Below, piece after piece: positions 7,398 to 15,550 of a stretch of 64,000 nt of DNA. The notes beneath the pieces were generated by a model. It worked only from the letters and a program-made list of their open reading frames with translations. It made no database searches and was not told the DNA's origin. The position numbers and the translations under genes are program-made. Location of the stretch: the NCBI GenBank assembly GCA_020852815.1, contig JADZAN010000009.1, positions 124,001-188,000 of the forward strand, read 5' to 3'. Within the stretch, counting starts at the first letter, position 1; the number at the start of each line of letters is the position of its first letter. This DNA comes from Gemmatimonadaceae bacterium. Lineage in GTDB: Bacteria; Gemmatimonadota; Gemmatimonadetes; Gemmatimonadales; Gemmatimonadaceae.

Positions 7398-8206
7398 TGC
7401 TCACGCGGCGCCTCATCGTCTGCCTGGACGTGAAGGGCGGACGCGTGGTGAAGGGAGTCAACTTCGAGTCGTTGCGCGACGTGGGCGACCCGGTGGCGCT
7501 GGCCGAGCGCTATGAGCAGGAAGGGGGCGACGAGATCGTCTTCCTCGACATCTCGGCGAGCGCCGAGGAGCGCGCGACGCTGCTGGACGTCGCGCGCCGA
7601 ACCGCGGAACGATTGTTCATCCCGCTCACCATTGGTGGCGGCATTCGATCGGCCGACGACGTGGCGCGTGCGCTGCGCGCCGGCGCCGACAAGGTCTCGC
7701 TCAACACCGCGGCGGTCGAACGCCCGGAAGTGCTCACCGCAGCGTCGGACCGGTTTGGCGCGCAGTGCGTGGTGGCAAGCATCGATGCGGCAATGATCGA
7801 TGGCACATACCGCGTCTTCGTGAAGGGTGGCAGGATGCCAACCGAGCTGGAGGCGATTGGCTGGGCGCAGGAATGCGAGCGCCGGGGCGCCGGTGAGATC
7901 CTCCTGACGAGCATCGATCGCGACGGCGTGCGCAGTGGCTACGACCTGGCGCTCACACGCGCCATCAGCGATGCCGTCTCGGTGCCCGTGATTGCATCTG
8001 GCGGGGCGGGAAATGCAGAACACGTATGCGAGGCGCTGACGACGGGCGGGGGCGACGCCGCGCTCGTCGCAGGGATCCTGCACGATGGCGTGACGACCGT
8101 CGCGGCCTTGAAGGCGGCGATGGTAAAGGCGGGGATCGCGACGCGTGGTGTAGTGGAGAAGACGAGAGGACGAGAAGACGAGAAGACGAGAGGGAGATCG
8201 GCATGA
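7397..8206 (+). CDS. hisF: Imidazole glycerol phosphate synthase, cyclase subunit
   Basis: HisF closes the imidazole ring with ammonia from HisH, giving IGP and AICAR. It is a TIM barrel of 269 residues. It shows RLIVCLDVKGGRVVKGVNF (catalytic Asp11 region), FLDISAS, PLTIGGGIRSADD, and the second half-barrel pattern EILLTSIDRDGVRSGYD followed by VIASGGAGNAEHV. The last 20 or so residues ([16 protein letters not shown]) are not part of the family fold. They are encoded by a dispersed GAAGACGA repeat that also occurs at two other places in this window. The stop overlaps the hisN start by 4 nt. Confidence 0.96.
   Translation: MLTRRLIVCLDVKGGRVVKGVNFESLRDVGDPVALAERYEQEGGDEIVFLDISASAEERATLLDVARRTAERLFIPLTIGGGIRSADDVARALRAGADKVSLNTAAVERPEVLTAASDRFGAQCVVASIDAAMIDGTYRVFVKGGRMPTELEAIGWAQECERRGAGEILLTSIDRDGVRSGYDLALTRAISDAVSVPVIASGGAGNAEHVCEALTTGGGDAALVAGILHDGVTTVAALKAAMVKAGIATRGVVEKTRGREDEKTRGRSA
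8156..8196 (+). repeat. Dispersed GAAGACGA tandem repeat, copy 1
   Basis: About five units of the 8-nt motif GAAGACGA (some degenerate, GAGGACGA) are read through as the HisF tail. Related tracts lie at 19772-19817 and 31929-31968. All three are at gene boundaries. Confidence 0.7.
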
Positions 8207-9009
8207 CGGCGCAGGCGTTGCTCCTCGAAGCGGTCACCGACGTGGCGCGCGTGGCTGGTGCGGTCGCCATGCGGTACTTCAAGACGTCGCTCTCGGTGGA
8301 GGCCAAGGGTGACGGCAGCCCCGTTACCCTTGCGGACCGCACGGCCGAGGAAGCAGCGCGCGCCTGGATCGCGGAGCGCTTCCCCCAAGACGCCGTACTC
8401 GGCGAGGAGTTCGGCTCGAGTGGCAAGGAGGGGAGGCGGCGCTGGCTCATCGACCCAATCGACGGGACCAAGACCTTCGTGCGCGGCGTTCCCTTGTGGG
8501 GGACGATGATCGCGGTCGCGGAGGGCGACACGGTGCTCGCCGGGTCGATCTACTGTCCGGCGGTCGATGAGATGGTCGCGGCTGCGGTGGGGGCGGGGTG
8601 CTGGTACAACGGCGTGCGCTGCTCGGTGTCGACGGTGGCGTCGCTCGCCGACGCGACGATCCTCGTCACCGATGCGCGCTTTCCGTACAACGCGCACCGT
8701 CACGCACGCTGGCAGGCGCTGGCCGCGCAGGTCGCCGTCGCGCGCACGTGGGGCGACTGCTACGGCTACGTGCAGGTGGCCACCGGTCGCGCCGAGTTGA
8801 TGCTGGACGACAAGTTGAGTCCCTGGGACGCGGCGTCGCTCATCCCGATCATCACCGAGGCGGGGGGCGTGTATACCGACTGGGGCGGCGGGCGTTCGGT
8901 GGACGGCGGTGACGGTGTGGCGAGCAACGCCGAGTTGGCGCGCACCTTTCGCGAGGCGTTAGGCATTCCCGAGGTTACCCATGGCTCCTTCGAATCCACC
9001 CATGCTTGA
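8203..9009 (+). CDS. hisN: Histidinol-phosphatase, inositol-monophosphatase family
   Basis: This 268-residue protein has the metal-binding motifs of the IMPase superfamily: GEEFG (Glu, metal 1), [15 protein letters not shown] (D-P-I-D-G-T) and, near the C-terminus, [18 protein letters not shown] (W-D-A). Family members hydrolyse inositol phosphates, PAP or histidinol phosphate. Its position inside the his operon, where no other histidinol-phosphate phosphatase is present and HisB is monofunctional, makes histidinol phosphate the likely substrate. It starts at the ATG overlapping the hisF stop and overlaps hisIE by 29 nt. Confidence 0.9.
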   Translation: MTAQALLLEAVTDVARVAGAVAMRYFKTSLSVEAKGDGSPVTLADRTAEEAARAWIAERFPQDAVLGEEFGSSGKEGRRRWLIDPIDGTKTFVRGVPLWGTMIAVAEGDTVLAGSIYCPAVDEMVAAAVGAGCWYNGVRCSVSTVASLADATILVTDARFPYNAHRHARWQALAAQVAVARTWGDCYGYVQVATGRAELMLDDKLSPWDAASLIPIITEAGGVYTDWGGGRSVDGGDGVASNAELARTFREALGIPEVTHGSFESTHA

Positions 9010-9646
9010 TGTGGACGCGCTCGACTTCGCGAAAGGGGGCGGCTTCGTGACCGTCGTCTGCCAGGACGCGGCGACGCGCACGGTGCTCATGGTCGCGCGC
9101 GCCGACCGCGAGGCGATGGCGCGCACGCTGGCGACGGGCGAGATGCACTACCACTCACGCTCGCGCGGGCTGTGGCACAAGGGCGCGACGAGCGGGAACG
9201 TGCAGCGGGTGGTGTCGCTCCATGTCGATTGCGACGCGGATGCCGTGCTCGCCCTCGTGCAGCCGGCGGGGCCCGCGTGTCACACGGGAGCGTATGACTG
9301 CTTTGGTACGGGGGGGCAGGTTGCCGGAGGCGAGGTTGCGGGGCTCACGACTCCCCATGGCACCTTCTCCCGCCTCGCCGCCACCATCGCTGCGCGTCGC
9401 TCCGCACTCCCCCTCCCCGACGGGGCCAGGGCGTCGTATACGCAGCGTCTCCTGACCGACCGCAACCTGAGGCTCAAGAAGCTGGGCGAGGAAGCGGTGG
9501 AACTCGCCGTCGCCTGCACCGACGAGGATCGCCCGCGTGCCGCCGAGGAAGCGGGAGACCTCATCTATCACACGCTCGTCGCGCTGGCCGCCATGGGCGT
9601 CACCGTCGACGACGTCGCGCGGGTGCTCGAGGCGCGGGGGCGATAG
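8981..9646 (+). CDS. hisI: Bifunctional phosphoribosyl-AMP cyclohydrolase / phosphoribosyl-ATP pyrophosphatase
   Basis: A 221-residue fusion (HisIE). The N-terminal HisI domain carries [20 protein letters not shown], the zinc-ligand segment [12 protein letters not shown] and [11 protein letters not shown]. The C-terminal HisE domain (from about residue 125) carries the acidic nucleotide-pyrophosphohydrolase pattern [12 protein letters not shown] and [16 protein letters not shown]. The start ATG at 8981 has GAGG 6 nt upstream; a second ATG at 9002 is possible. It performs steps 2 and 3 of the pathway and is the last his gene, followed by a strong hairpin. Confidence 0.95.
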   Translation: MAPSNPPMLDVDALDFAKGGGFVTVVCQDAATRTVLMVARADREAMARTLATGEMHYHSRSRGLWHKGATSGNVQRVVSLHVDCDADAVLALVQPAGPACHTGAYDCFGTGGQVAGGEVAGLTTPHGTFSRLAATIAARRSALPLPDGARASYTQRLLTDRNLRLKKLGEEAVELAVACTDEDRPRAAEEAGDLIYHTLVALAAMGVTVDDVARVLEARGR

Positions 9647-9657
9647 GACGTCCTACA

Positions 9658-9727
9658 GGTTTCAGAACCGGTGGCCGCGCCGTCGCCGGCGCAGTGCGCT
9701 GGCGCTGCGGCGACCGGTTCCGAAACC
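9658..9727. terminator. Large inverted repeat between convergent hisIE and sseA
   Basis: GGTTTCAGAACCGGT (9658-9672) pairs with ACCGGTTCCGAAACC (9713-9727): 15 bp with one mismatch. Inner pairs GCCGC (9674-9678) and GCGGC (9707-9711) extend the stem. It sits between the his operon end and the stop of the opposing gene, so a bidirectional terminator is the simplest reading. No long U-run follows in either direction. Confidence 0.6.
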
Positions 9728-9731
9728 ACTT

Positions 9732-10595
9732 CTACCGCGCCGGCCCCGTCTCCACCGGCAGGTCGGCGCGAGCGCCCCACTCCGTCCAGCTCCCGTCGTA
9801 GAGTGCGAGCTGTCGCGCCCCCAGCACGTCCATCGCCAGGATTACCGCGCACGCCGTGAGCCCCGAGCCGCAGCTGCACACCACCGCCCGCGCGGGATCA
9901 ACGCCGGCATCGTGCACGATGCCCCGCAGTTCCTCGTGCGAGCGCAACGTCCCGTCATCGTTCACCAGCGTGGCGTAGTGGATGTTGCGGCTGCCGGGAA
10001 TGTGCCCGCCGCGAATGCCGGCGCGCGGCTCGGGCTCGATTGCCTGGAAGCGACCGGCGGAGCGCGCGTCCACCACCTGCTCCGCGCCGCTCGCGATGTT
10101 CCCCAGCACCCACGCCGCATCTCGCACGCGCGACGGGTCGAGCCGCGCGGTGTACACGGCGGGGACCACCGGCGTTGGCGACGCCGTCACCGGGCGCCCA
10201 TCGAGCAGCCACCGCTTGAGCCCCCCGTCCAGCACCGCCACGCGCTCGTGCCCAAAGGCGCGCAGCATGAACCAGAGTCGTGGCGCGCTGAAGTTCTGCC
10301 CTGAGGTGTCGTAGACCACCACTGCGTCGTCGTTCCCGATACCCAGGCTGCCGATGCGCGCCGCGAAGTGCGCGGCCGTGGGCCAGGTGTGAGGGAGCGA
10401 CGACGTCTCGTCGCTCAACCAGTCGATGTCCGCGAAGACGGTGCCTTCGATGTGCCGCTGCTCGTACTCCGCGCGCGCGTTGCGCCCGGCGGCCGCGAGG
10501 TAGGCGCTGGCGTCGACGACCCGTAGCCCCGGCGAGCCCAGGTGCGTGGCGAGCCATGCGGTCGAGACGAGCGGCGTCGGAAGCGTGATGGTCAT
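9732..10595 (-). CDS. sseA: Thiosulfate/3-mercaptopyruvate sulfurtransferase
   Basis: 287 residues with two rhodanese domains. The active-site loop in the second domain is VVCSCGSGLTAC; the CGSG[LV]TA form is typical of 3-mercaptopyruvate sulfurtransferases (SseA) rather than thiosulfate:cyanide enzymes. The N-terminal domain has VVDASAYL and HIEGTVFADIDWLSD, and the second has VVDARSAGRF and GGHIPGSRNIHY. It moves sulfane sulfur from mercaptopyruvate to acceptors. It is probably the last gene of a minus-strand unit with the GH30 and HAD genes; the gap to GH30 is 45 nt. Confidence 0.88.
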   Translation of the reverse strand: MTITLPTPLVSTAWLATHLGSPGLRVVDASAYLAAAGRNARAEYEQRHIEGTVFADIDWLSDETSSLPHTWPTAAHFAARIGSLGIGNDDAVVVYDTSGQNFSAPRLWFMLRAFGHERVAVLDGGLKRWLLDGRPVTASPTPVVPAVYTARLDPSRVRDAAWVLGNIASGAEQVVDARSAGRFQAIEPEPRAGIRGGHIPGSRNIHYATLVNDDGTLRSHEELRGIVHDAGVDPARAVVCSCGSGLTACAVILAMDVLGARQLALYDGSWTEWGARADLPVETGPAR

Positions 10596-10640
10596 GCGAC
10601 GGGAGAGTGGGAGTCGGTCGGTGGGAAGGGCGCCTGAAAT

Positions 10641-12131
10641 TCAGCGCCACACGGTGGTCGAGACCGCTCCCGCGGGGAGCGGGAGGATGGCGCGCCGCGC
10701 CCCCGCAACGAGGGCGATACGTCGCGCGGTGCCCGACGCGTTGACGGCGATGAGGATCTTCGAGCCATCGGGGTTCTGGAACGCCACCGTCTCGACGTCG
10801 CGCGCGCCGGTGGTCGAGGCAACGCGTCGTGCCCCGCGGCGTACGAAGCGCGACGCGTGTGCCAGCGCGTAGTACTCCTCGTTGCGCGTCACGCCCCCAG
10901 TGACGGAATCGATGGTGACCACTCCGCGGCAGTCATTGCAGCCGCCGGCATGCGGCCCGTGTCGCTCATCGAGCACGAGGTTCCACAGCATCACCCCGCG
11001 CGCCCAGTGCCGCGTGGTCCCGATGATCAGCGTGCGCACATTCCAGCGCAGGTTGTCACCGAAGTTGGGAGCCCACGCCCCGCCCGAGCATTCGGTGAAC
11101 CAGGTGTCCTTGTCGGGATGCGCCTCGTGTACGCGCGATTGCGCCGACACGTCTCCCGCATAGCAATGCCACGCCACCCCGGACACGAAGCGGCGCGCCA
11201 CCGTGTCGGCCAGCACGCCTGACGGCGAATCGGGAGCATCCCAGTTGTGATCCCAGTCGAGCAGGCGCGTCGCGCTTCCACGGCGTTGCAGGAGCGGACC
11301 CAGGTGCTGCCCGATGAATCGCGCACGCTGCGGCGCATCGAAGCGCATCCCGGGATAGTCCTCCGGTTCATGCTGCGGCTCGTTTTGCACACTCAGGAAG
11401 TCCACCGGGACACCCTCGCGTGCGTAGCCGTCGAGCGCGCGCGCCAGGTACTCGGCAAACGCCGGGTACGCGTCGTCGCGCAGCGTTCCCTTGTACAGCG
11501 ACTGCGTGGTCTTCATCCAGGCCGGCGCGCTCCATGGCGTGGCCATCACCTGCACCGCCGGCTGTATGTCGCGAATGGCGCGCAGGAGCGGGAGCACCTC
11601 GGCATGGTGCGGCGCCATCGAGAAGCGCGTCAGCGAGTCGTCGCGCGCCCCCGGCTCCACGTCATCAAAGGTGTAGTGCGAGCGTGAGAAGTCCGACGCG
11701 CCGATCGTGATGCGCACCATCCCCAACCCGATGCCGTCGCGCTCGGAGAAGAGCTCCCGCAACAGCGCGGTGCGCGGCGCCGGCGCGAGCCTTTGCACGA
11801 GCAACCACGCCGACGCATCGGTCAACGCCGCACCAAAGCCGGCAATCTCCTGGAAGCGCTGCGCGGTGTCGACGGTGATGCGAACCATATCCGGCGTCGC
11901 CGCGTCGTCATCGACCGCCGACCACGACACATCCGGCTGCCGCGCCAGCAGCTGCGCCCGATCGGGCGTCGTGACCCAGCTCTGCGCGACTCCCGCCGGA
12001 ACGCTGGACGCCACGTCGCGCGATGACTCGCGCGAGCAGGCAGCCGCCAGCAGCAACGCGAGGGTCGGGAGCCGGTGCCAGGCACTCGCGCCGTGGCGCG
12101 GTGCGAGGGCCGTGCGGCATCGCCCTCGCAT
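10641..12131 (-). CDS. Glycoside hydrolase family 30 lipoprotein (glucosylceramidase-like)
   Basis: About 496 residues. The N-terminus ends in LALLLAAACSRESS, a lipobox, so the enzyme should be anchored and extracytoplasmic. The (beta/alpha)8 barrel shows FGAALTDASAWLL near the start, GIGLGMVRITIGASDFS, and VMATPWSAPAWMKT. The acid/base Glu is in FLSVQNEPQHEPEDY and the nucleophile Glu in TWFTECSGGAW. A C-terminal beta domain (SRFVRRGARRV onwards) completes the GH30 plan. Known GH30 activities include beta-glucosylceramidase, beta-1,6-glucanase and xylanase; specificity cannot be set from sequence alone. The start is 2 nt from the HAD gene stop. Confidence 0.88.
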   Translation of the reverse strand: MRGRCRTALAPRHGASAWHRLPTLALLLAAACSRESSRDVASSVPAGVAQSWVTTPDRAQLLARQPDVSWSAVDDDAATPDMVRITVDTAQRFQEIAGFGAALTDASAWLLVQRLAPAPRTALLRELFSERDGIGLGMVRITIGASDFSRSHYTFDDVEPGARDDSLTRFSMAPHHAEVLPLLRAIRDIQPAVQVMATPWSAPAWMKTTQSLYKGTLRDDAYPAFAEYLARALDGYAREGVPVDFLSVQNEPQHEPEDYPGMRFDAPQRARFIGQHLGPLLQRRGSATRLLDWDHNWDAPDSPSGVLADTVARRFVSGVAWHCYAGDVSAQSRVHEAHPDKDTWFTECSGGAWAPNFGDNLRWNVRTLIIGTTRHWARGVMLWNLVLDERHGPHAGGCNDCRGVVTIDSVTGGVTRNEEYYALAHASRFVRRGARRVASTTGARDVETVAFQNPDGSKILIAVNASGTARRIALVAGARRAILPLPAGAVSTTVWR

Positions 12132-12133
12132 GC

Positions 12134-12940
12134 TCACGCTGCCTCGCGAATCCGCAGGGCCAGGTCGAGCGCCTCGGCCAGACCGCCGTCGTCCACGTGC
12201 CCCACGACGTGGCGCGCGATCGCGATCGCTTCGGGTTCGGCGTTCGCCATGGCCACCGGGTATCCCACCAGCTGCAATGCCGGCAGGTCGTTCCAGGCGT
12301 CGCCCACGAACATGATGTCGCTGGGCGGAATGCCGTACTCGTCGGCCAGCGCCTGCACGCCCGTCCCCTTGTTGGTCCCGCGCGGGAGAATGCCGACGAA
12401 CAGGGTATCCGGCATCAGTGGCGAAGTGGACGGCCACAGCTCGAGCCCGTCACACGATTCGGCCAGCACCGCCTCGTGCTGCGTCTTTCGAACCATCCAC
12501 TGCGCCCGGACTACCGGCTGGTCGAAGCTGTCAAACTCCCGGCGTCGGAACGGGACGCCGAGGAGCTCGGCGTGTCGGCGCGTGTAGATGTCGTCGTCCT
12601 CGACGGCGTAGTCCGTGTCACCGTAGAACTCCAGGGTAAAGCCCGTGACCTTGGCCCGCTGGCGGAGGAAAGCCGACTGCTCCGCCGTGACGCGCACGGA
12701 GTGCGTGCGACCGTCCGGGAAGTGCACGACGCTCGCCCCGTTCTGGAAGATGTGCCACCCCTCTGGCGCAAAGCGCTCGGCATACTCTCGCGTGATGCCA
12801 AAGGCTGGCCGCCCCGAGCAGAGGGCGAGCCGGATCCCTGCATCGCGCGCCCTGGCAGCGGCGCGCCAGACGTCGGGATGCACGGCGCCATTCGCGCCCA
12901 CGAGCGTGCCGTCCACGTCCGCGCAGAGGAGTTGGATCAT
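12134..12940 (-). CDS. Cof-type HAD-IIB hydrolase
   Basis: 268 residues. Motif I is LLCADVDGTLVG at the very N-terminus, motif II LALCSGRPAFG, the motif III lysine probably in GTNKGTGVQAL, and motif IV FVGDAWNDLPAL. The type IIB cap lies between motifs II and III. Such proteins dephosphorylate sugar phosphates, FMN or PLP. First gene of a minus-strand group followed by the GH30 lipoprotein and sseA. The ATG at 12940 begins the DVDGT core 8 codons later, so the start is firm. Confidence 0.9.
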   Translation of the reverse strand: MIQLLCADVDGTLVGANGAVHPDVWRAAARARDAGIRLALCSGRPAFGITREYAERFAPEGWHIFQNGASVVHFPDGRTHSVRVTAEQSAFLRQRAKVTGFTLEFYGDTDYAVEDDDIYTRRHAELLGVPFRRREFDSFDQPVVRAQWMVRKTQHEAVLAESCDGLELWPSTSPLMPDTLFVGILPRGTNKGTGVQALADEYGIPPSDIMFVGDAWNDLPALQLVGYPVAMANAEPEAIAIARHVVGHVDDGGLAEALDLALRIREAA

Positions 12941-13249
12941 GACCTGAAAAGTAATGGCGCACGAAGGGCATGCGTCGCGCAGGGCTTGCGCCATGACGCG
13001 ACGCCCGCGAACGGGCCAGCAATTGCACCTGACGGGACGTTCGGCGCCCGACGACCACGCGGGGCACATCACTTCCTGGAGTGCGTGGTCAGGTCGTCGG
13101 TCAACGGTCGACCCCCGACCCTCCTCGTTCAGAGGCGGTTCAAGGCGAGCGGGCGCAGTGCTGGTGGCCTCACCACTCAGGCGACGGTGCGGGCCTCGGC
13201 AACGACGCTCGATCCGCGGAGTTTGTGAGATCATTACATCCGGGTGATA
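12941..13249. other. Intergenic region between divergent HAD hydrolase and DUF2239 genes
   Basis: No gene-like frame is supported here. Any ORF lacks a recognisable product, ribosome-binding site or codon pattern. The only clear element is the promoter at its right end. Confidence 0.5.
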
Positions 13250-13279
13250 TTGACCTGCCGATATTGGCCCGGGTAGAAT
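13250..13279 (+). promoter_or_regulatory. Sigma-70-type promoter of the DUF2239 gene
   Basis: TTGACC (13250-13255), an 18-nt spacer and TAGAAT (13274-13279). Transcription from about 13286 excludes the earlier in-frame ATG at 13277 as the start and supports the ATG at 13308. Confidence 0.65.
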
Positions 13280-13307
13280 GCTCCCTCCCATAGCCCAGGC
13301 GCTCCTG

Positions 13308-13976
13308 ATGTCGCCCCCTGCTGTCACCTCCTCGCACCATTCGGGCTCACCCGAATCCCCTGAATCCCGGGAATCGCCGCCTCGGTTCGCCGTTGCCTTC
13401 GAGGGGGACCGACTCGTCGCGGCGGGCCCGTTCGATCGCGTCTCCGAATCGGTCCGAGCCGCACAGGCGCGCGGGGGGCACGGCGCCATTCTCGTCTTCG
13501 ACGCCCGCAGCAGCGAGCAGCTCGAGGTCGATCCGCGCACCCCGACGGGCGCCGCAGCCGCACTCGACCCCACCGCATCAAAGCTGACGGCCAGCGAGGT
13601 CGAGCCACATCGAGGGCCCGGGCGTCCACGGCTGGGCGTGGTCGCGCGCGAGGTCACCCTTCTCCCGCGACACTGGGAATGGCTCGCCACGCAGCCAGGT
13701 GGTGCGTCGGCCGCGCTGCGCCGACTCGTCGAACAGGGGCGCAGTGCGGGCGTCGAGCGTGATCGCGTACGCGAGGCCCAGGAGTCGGCGTACCGCTTCA
13801 TGTCGGCCACGCTTGGCAACCAGCCGCGTTTCGAGGAAGCGTTGCGTGCGCTCTTCGCGGGCGAAGGCGTGCGTTTCCACGACCTGACCGATGCCTGGCC
13901 ACGTGACCTGCGCGACCACGCCCGGCAGGTTGCCGCCGCGGCCTTCCCTTCCCCGCCCTCCTCCTCGTCGCCCTAG
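13308..13976 (+). CDS. DUF2239 family protein
   Basis: 222 residues. The C-terminal half carries the DUF2239 signature GRPRLGVVAREVTLLPRHWEWL, QPGGASAALRRLVEQ, YRFMSATLGNQPRFEEALRALF and a terminal WPRDLRDHARQV. The GRPRLGVVAREV segment with its downstream helices suggests a small nucleic-acid-binding module, but no biochemical role is established for the family. The N-terminal 25 residues are Ser/Pro-rich. No signal peptide. The MATE gene starts 7 nt downstream, so the two are probably cotranscribed. Confidence 0.85.
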   Translation: MSPPAVTSSHHSGSPESPESRESPPRFAVAFEGDRLVAAGPFDRVSESVRAAQARGGHGAILVFDARSSEQLEVDPRTPTGAAAALDPTASKLTASEVEPHRGPGRPRLGVVAREVTLLPRHWEWLATQPGGASAALRRLVEQGRSAGVERDRVREAQESAYRFMSATLGNQPRFEEALRALFAGEGVRFHDLTDAWPRDLRDHARQVAAAAFPSPPSSSSP

Positions 13977-13983
13977 ACATCCC

Positions 13984-15387
13984 ATGCAGGATCTCACGCA
14001 GGGCTCGATCCCGCGACACATCGTGCGCATGGCGGCGCCGCTGGCGATCGGGATGCTCTTCCAGACCGCCTACTATTTCGTCGACCTGTATTTCGTCGGC
14101 CGGCTCGGCGATGCCGCGATTGCCGGCGTTGCGGCTGCCGGCAACATCCAGTTCATCGTCGTGGCACTCACGCAGGTCCTGGGCGTGGGGACAATGGTGC
14201 TCATCTCGCACGCCGCCGGACGGAGGGATCGCGACGACGCCACGCTCATCTTCAATCAGAGCCTCGTCATGGCGGCACTCGCCGCGGCGATCACGCTCGG
14301 GATCGGCTTTCCGTTCTCCGGCGCCTACCTCCGCACCGTCGCCGCCGATGCGGCGACCGTCGCGGCGGGCAAGGCGTACCTGTACGGATTCCTCCCGGCC
14401 CTGGCCCTGCAGTTCGCGCTCATCTCGATGGGGTCCGCACTGCGAGGAAGCGGAATCGCCAAGCCGACCATGGTGCTGCAGATGCTCACCGTCGTCCTCA
14501 ACGCGGCGCTGGCCCCGATCCTCATTGCGGGGTGGGGCACGGGATACCCGTTAGGCGTGGCCGGCGCGGGCCTGGCCAGCACCGTCTCGGTGGCGGTCGG
14601 CGTGGTCCTCCTCACCGTGTACTTCCGTCGCATCGAGAAGTTTGTCCACTTCGATGCCGCACTCTTCCGGCCGCGCTTTGCGGTCTGGTGGCGCATGCTG
14701 CGCATCGGCGTGCCAGCGGGCGCCGAGTTCCTGCTCATGTTCCTCTCGATGGCGGTGAACTACTGGATCATCCGGAGCTTTGGCTCCGCGGCGCAGGCAG
14801 GGTACGGCGTCGGCTCGCGGGTGCTGCAGGCCGTCTTCCTCCCCGGCATGGCGGTCGCCTTCGCCGCGGCACCCATTGCCGGACAGAACCTCGGGGCCGG
14901 CCTCACCGATCGTGCGCGTCACACCTTTGTGGATGCGGTCAAGATCGGGAGCGCGATCATGCTCACGCTCACCATCATCTGCCGGTGGCGTCCGGACTGG
15001 CTCGTGCACTGGTTCTCCTCCGACCCGGTCGTGGTCGCGACCGCCGCCGAGTTCCTGTCCGTCATCTCATTCAACTTCATCGCCTCGGGGATCGTCTTCA
15101 CCTGCTCGGGGATGTTCCAGGCCATGGGCAACACCGTCCCCACGGTGATCAGCAGTGCCGTGCGCCTCGTCCTGTTCGTCGTTCCCGCGCTCTGGGTGTC
15201 GCAGCGCCCGGGATTCTCGCTCACGCAGTTATGGTACGTCTCGGTGATCGCCAGCAGCGCCCATGCGCTCTTTGCCGTCTGGCTGCTGCGACGCGAGGCA
15301 GCAAGGCGCCTCTCATTCGGGAGCGCGCGGAGTGCCGCGTTGGCCGTCGAGGTGGCGCCCGAAGTGGCCCCCGAGGCAGCAGGCTAG
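13984..15387 (+). CDS. MATE family efflux transporter
   Basis: 467 residues with about 12 hydrophobic segments in two six-helix halves. The N-terminal QGSIPRHIVRMAAPLAIGMLFQT and the repeated YFVDLYFVGRLGDAAIAGVA are characteristic of MATE exporters, which extrude cationic compounds using an ion gradient. The second half begins near residue 235 (RMLRIGVPAGAEFLLMFLSM). The C-terminal tail is Ala/Val/Pro-rich. Cotranscription with the DUF2239 gene is likely. Confidence 0.9.
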   Translation: MQDLTQGSIPRHIVRMAAPLAIGMLFQTAYYFVDLYFVGRLGDAAIAGVAAAGNIQFIVVALTQVLGVGTMVLISHAAGRRDRDDATLIFNQSLVMAALAAAITLGIGFPFSGAYLRTVAADAATVAAGKAYLYGFLPALALQFALISMGSALRGSGIAKPTMVLQMLTVVLNAALAPILIAGWGTGYPLGVAGAGLASTVSVAVGVVLLTVYFRRIEKFVHFDAALFRPRFAVWWRMLRIGVPAGAEFLLMFLSMAVNYWIIRSFGSAAQAGYGVGSRVLQAVFLPGMAVAFAAAPIAGQNLGAGLTDRARHTFVDAVKIGSAIMLTLTIICRWRPDWLVHWFSSDPVVVATAAEFLSVISFNFIASGIVFTCSGMFQAMGNTVPTVISSAVRLVLFVVPALWVSQRPGFSLTQLWYVSVIASSAHALFAVWLLRREAARRLSFGSARSAALAVEVAPEVAPEAAG

Positions 15388-15550
15388 ACACCATCGCACG
15401 GATGGTCGCCGGCGCGCCCGCGCTTCTCATGGGACGACCTGGACGCGCTCTGGCCTTCGAGAAAGGTGGTTGTACGTTCCGGCGTCGCCCGTGAGTCCTA
15501 GGCGCCGCCGGATTCGCGTTTGCAAACCCACGCTCACTCCAAAGGCGATC

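Noticed and set aside
7956-8206. Frameshift or fusion at the hisF 3' end
   Set aside because: The frame is continuous and the conserved HisF end is complete; the extra tail is fully explained by the repeat tract.
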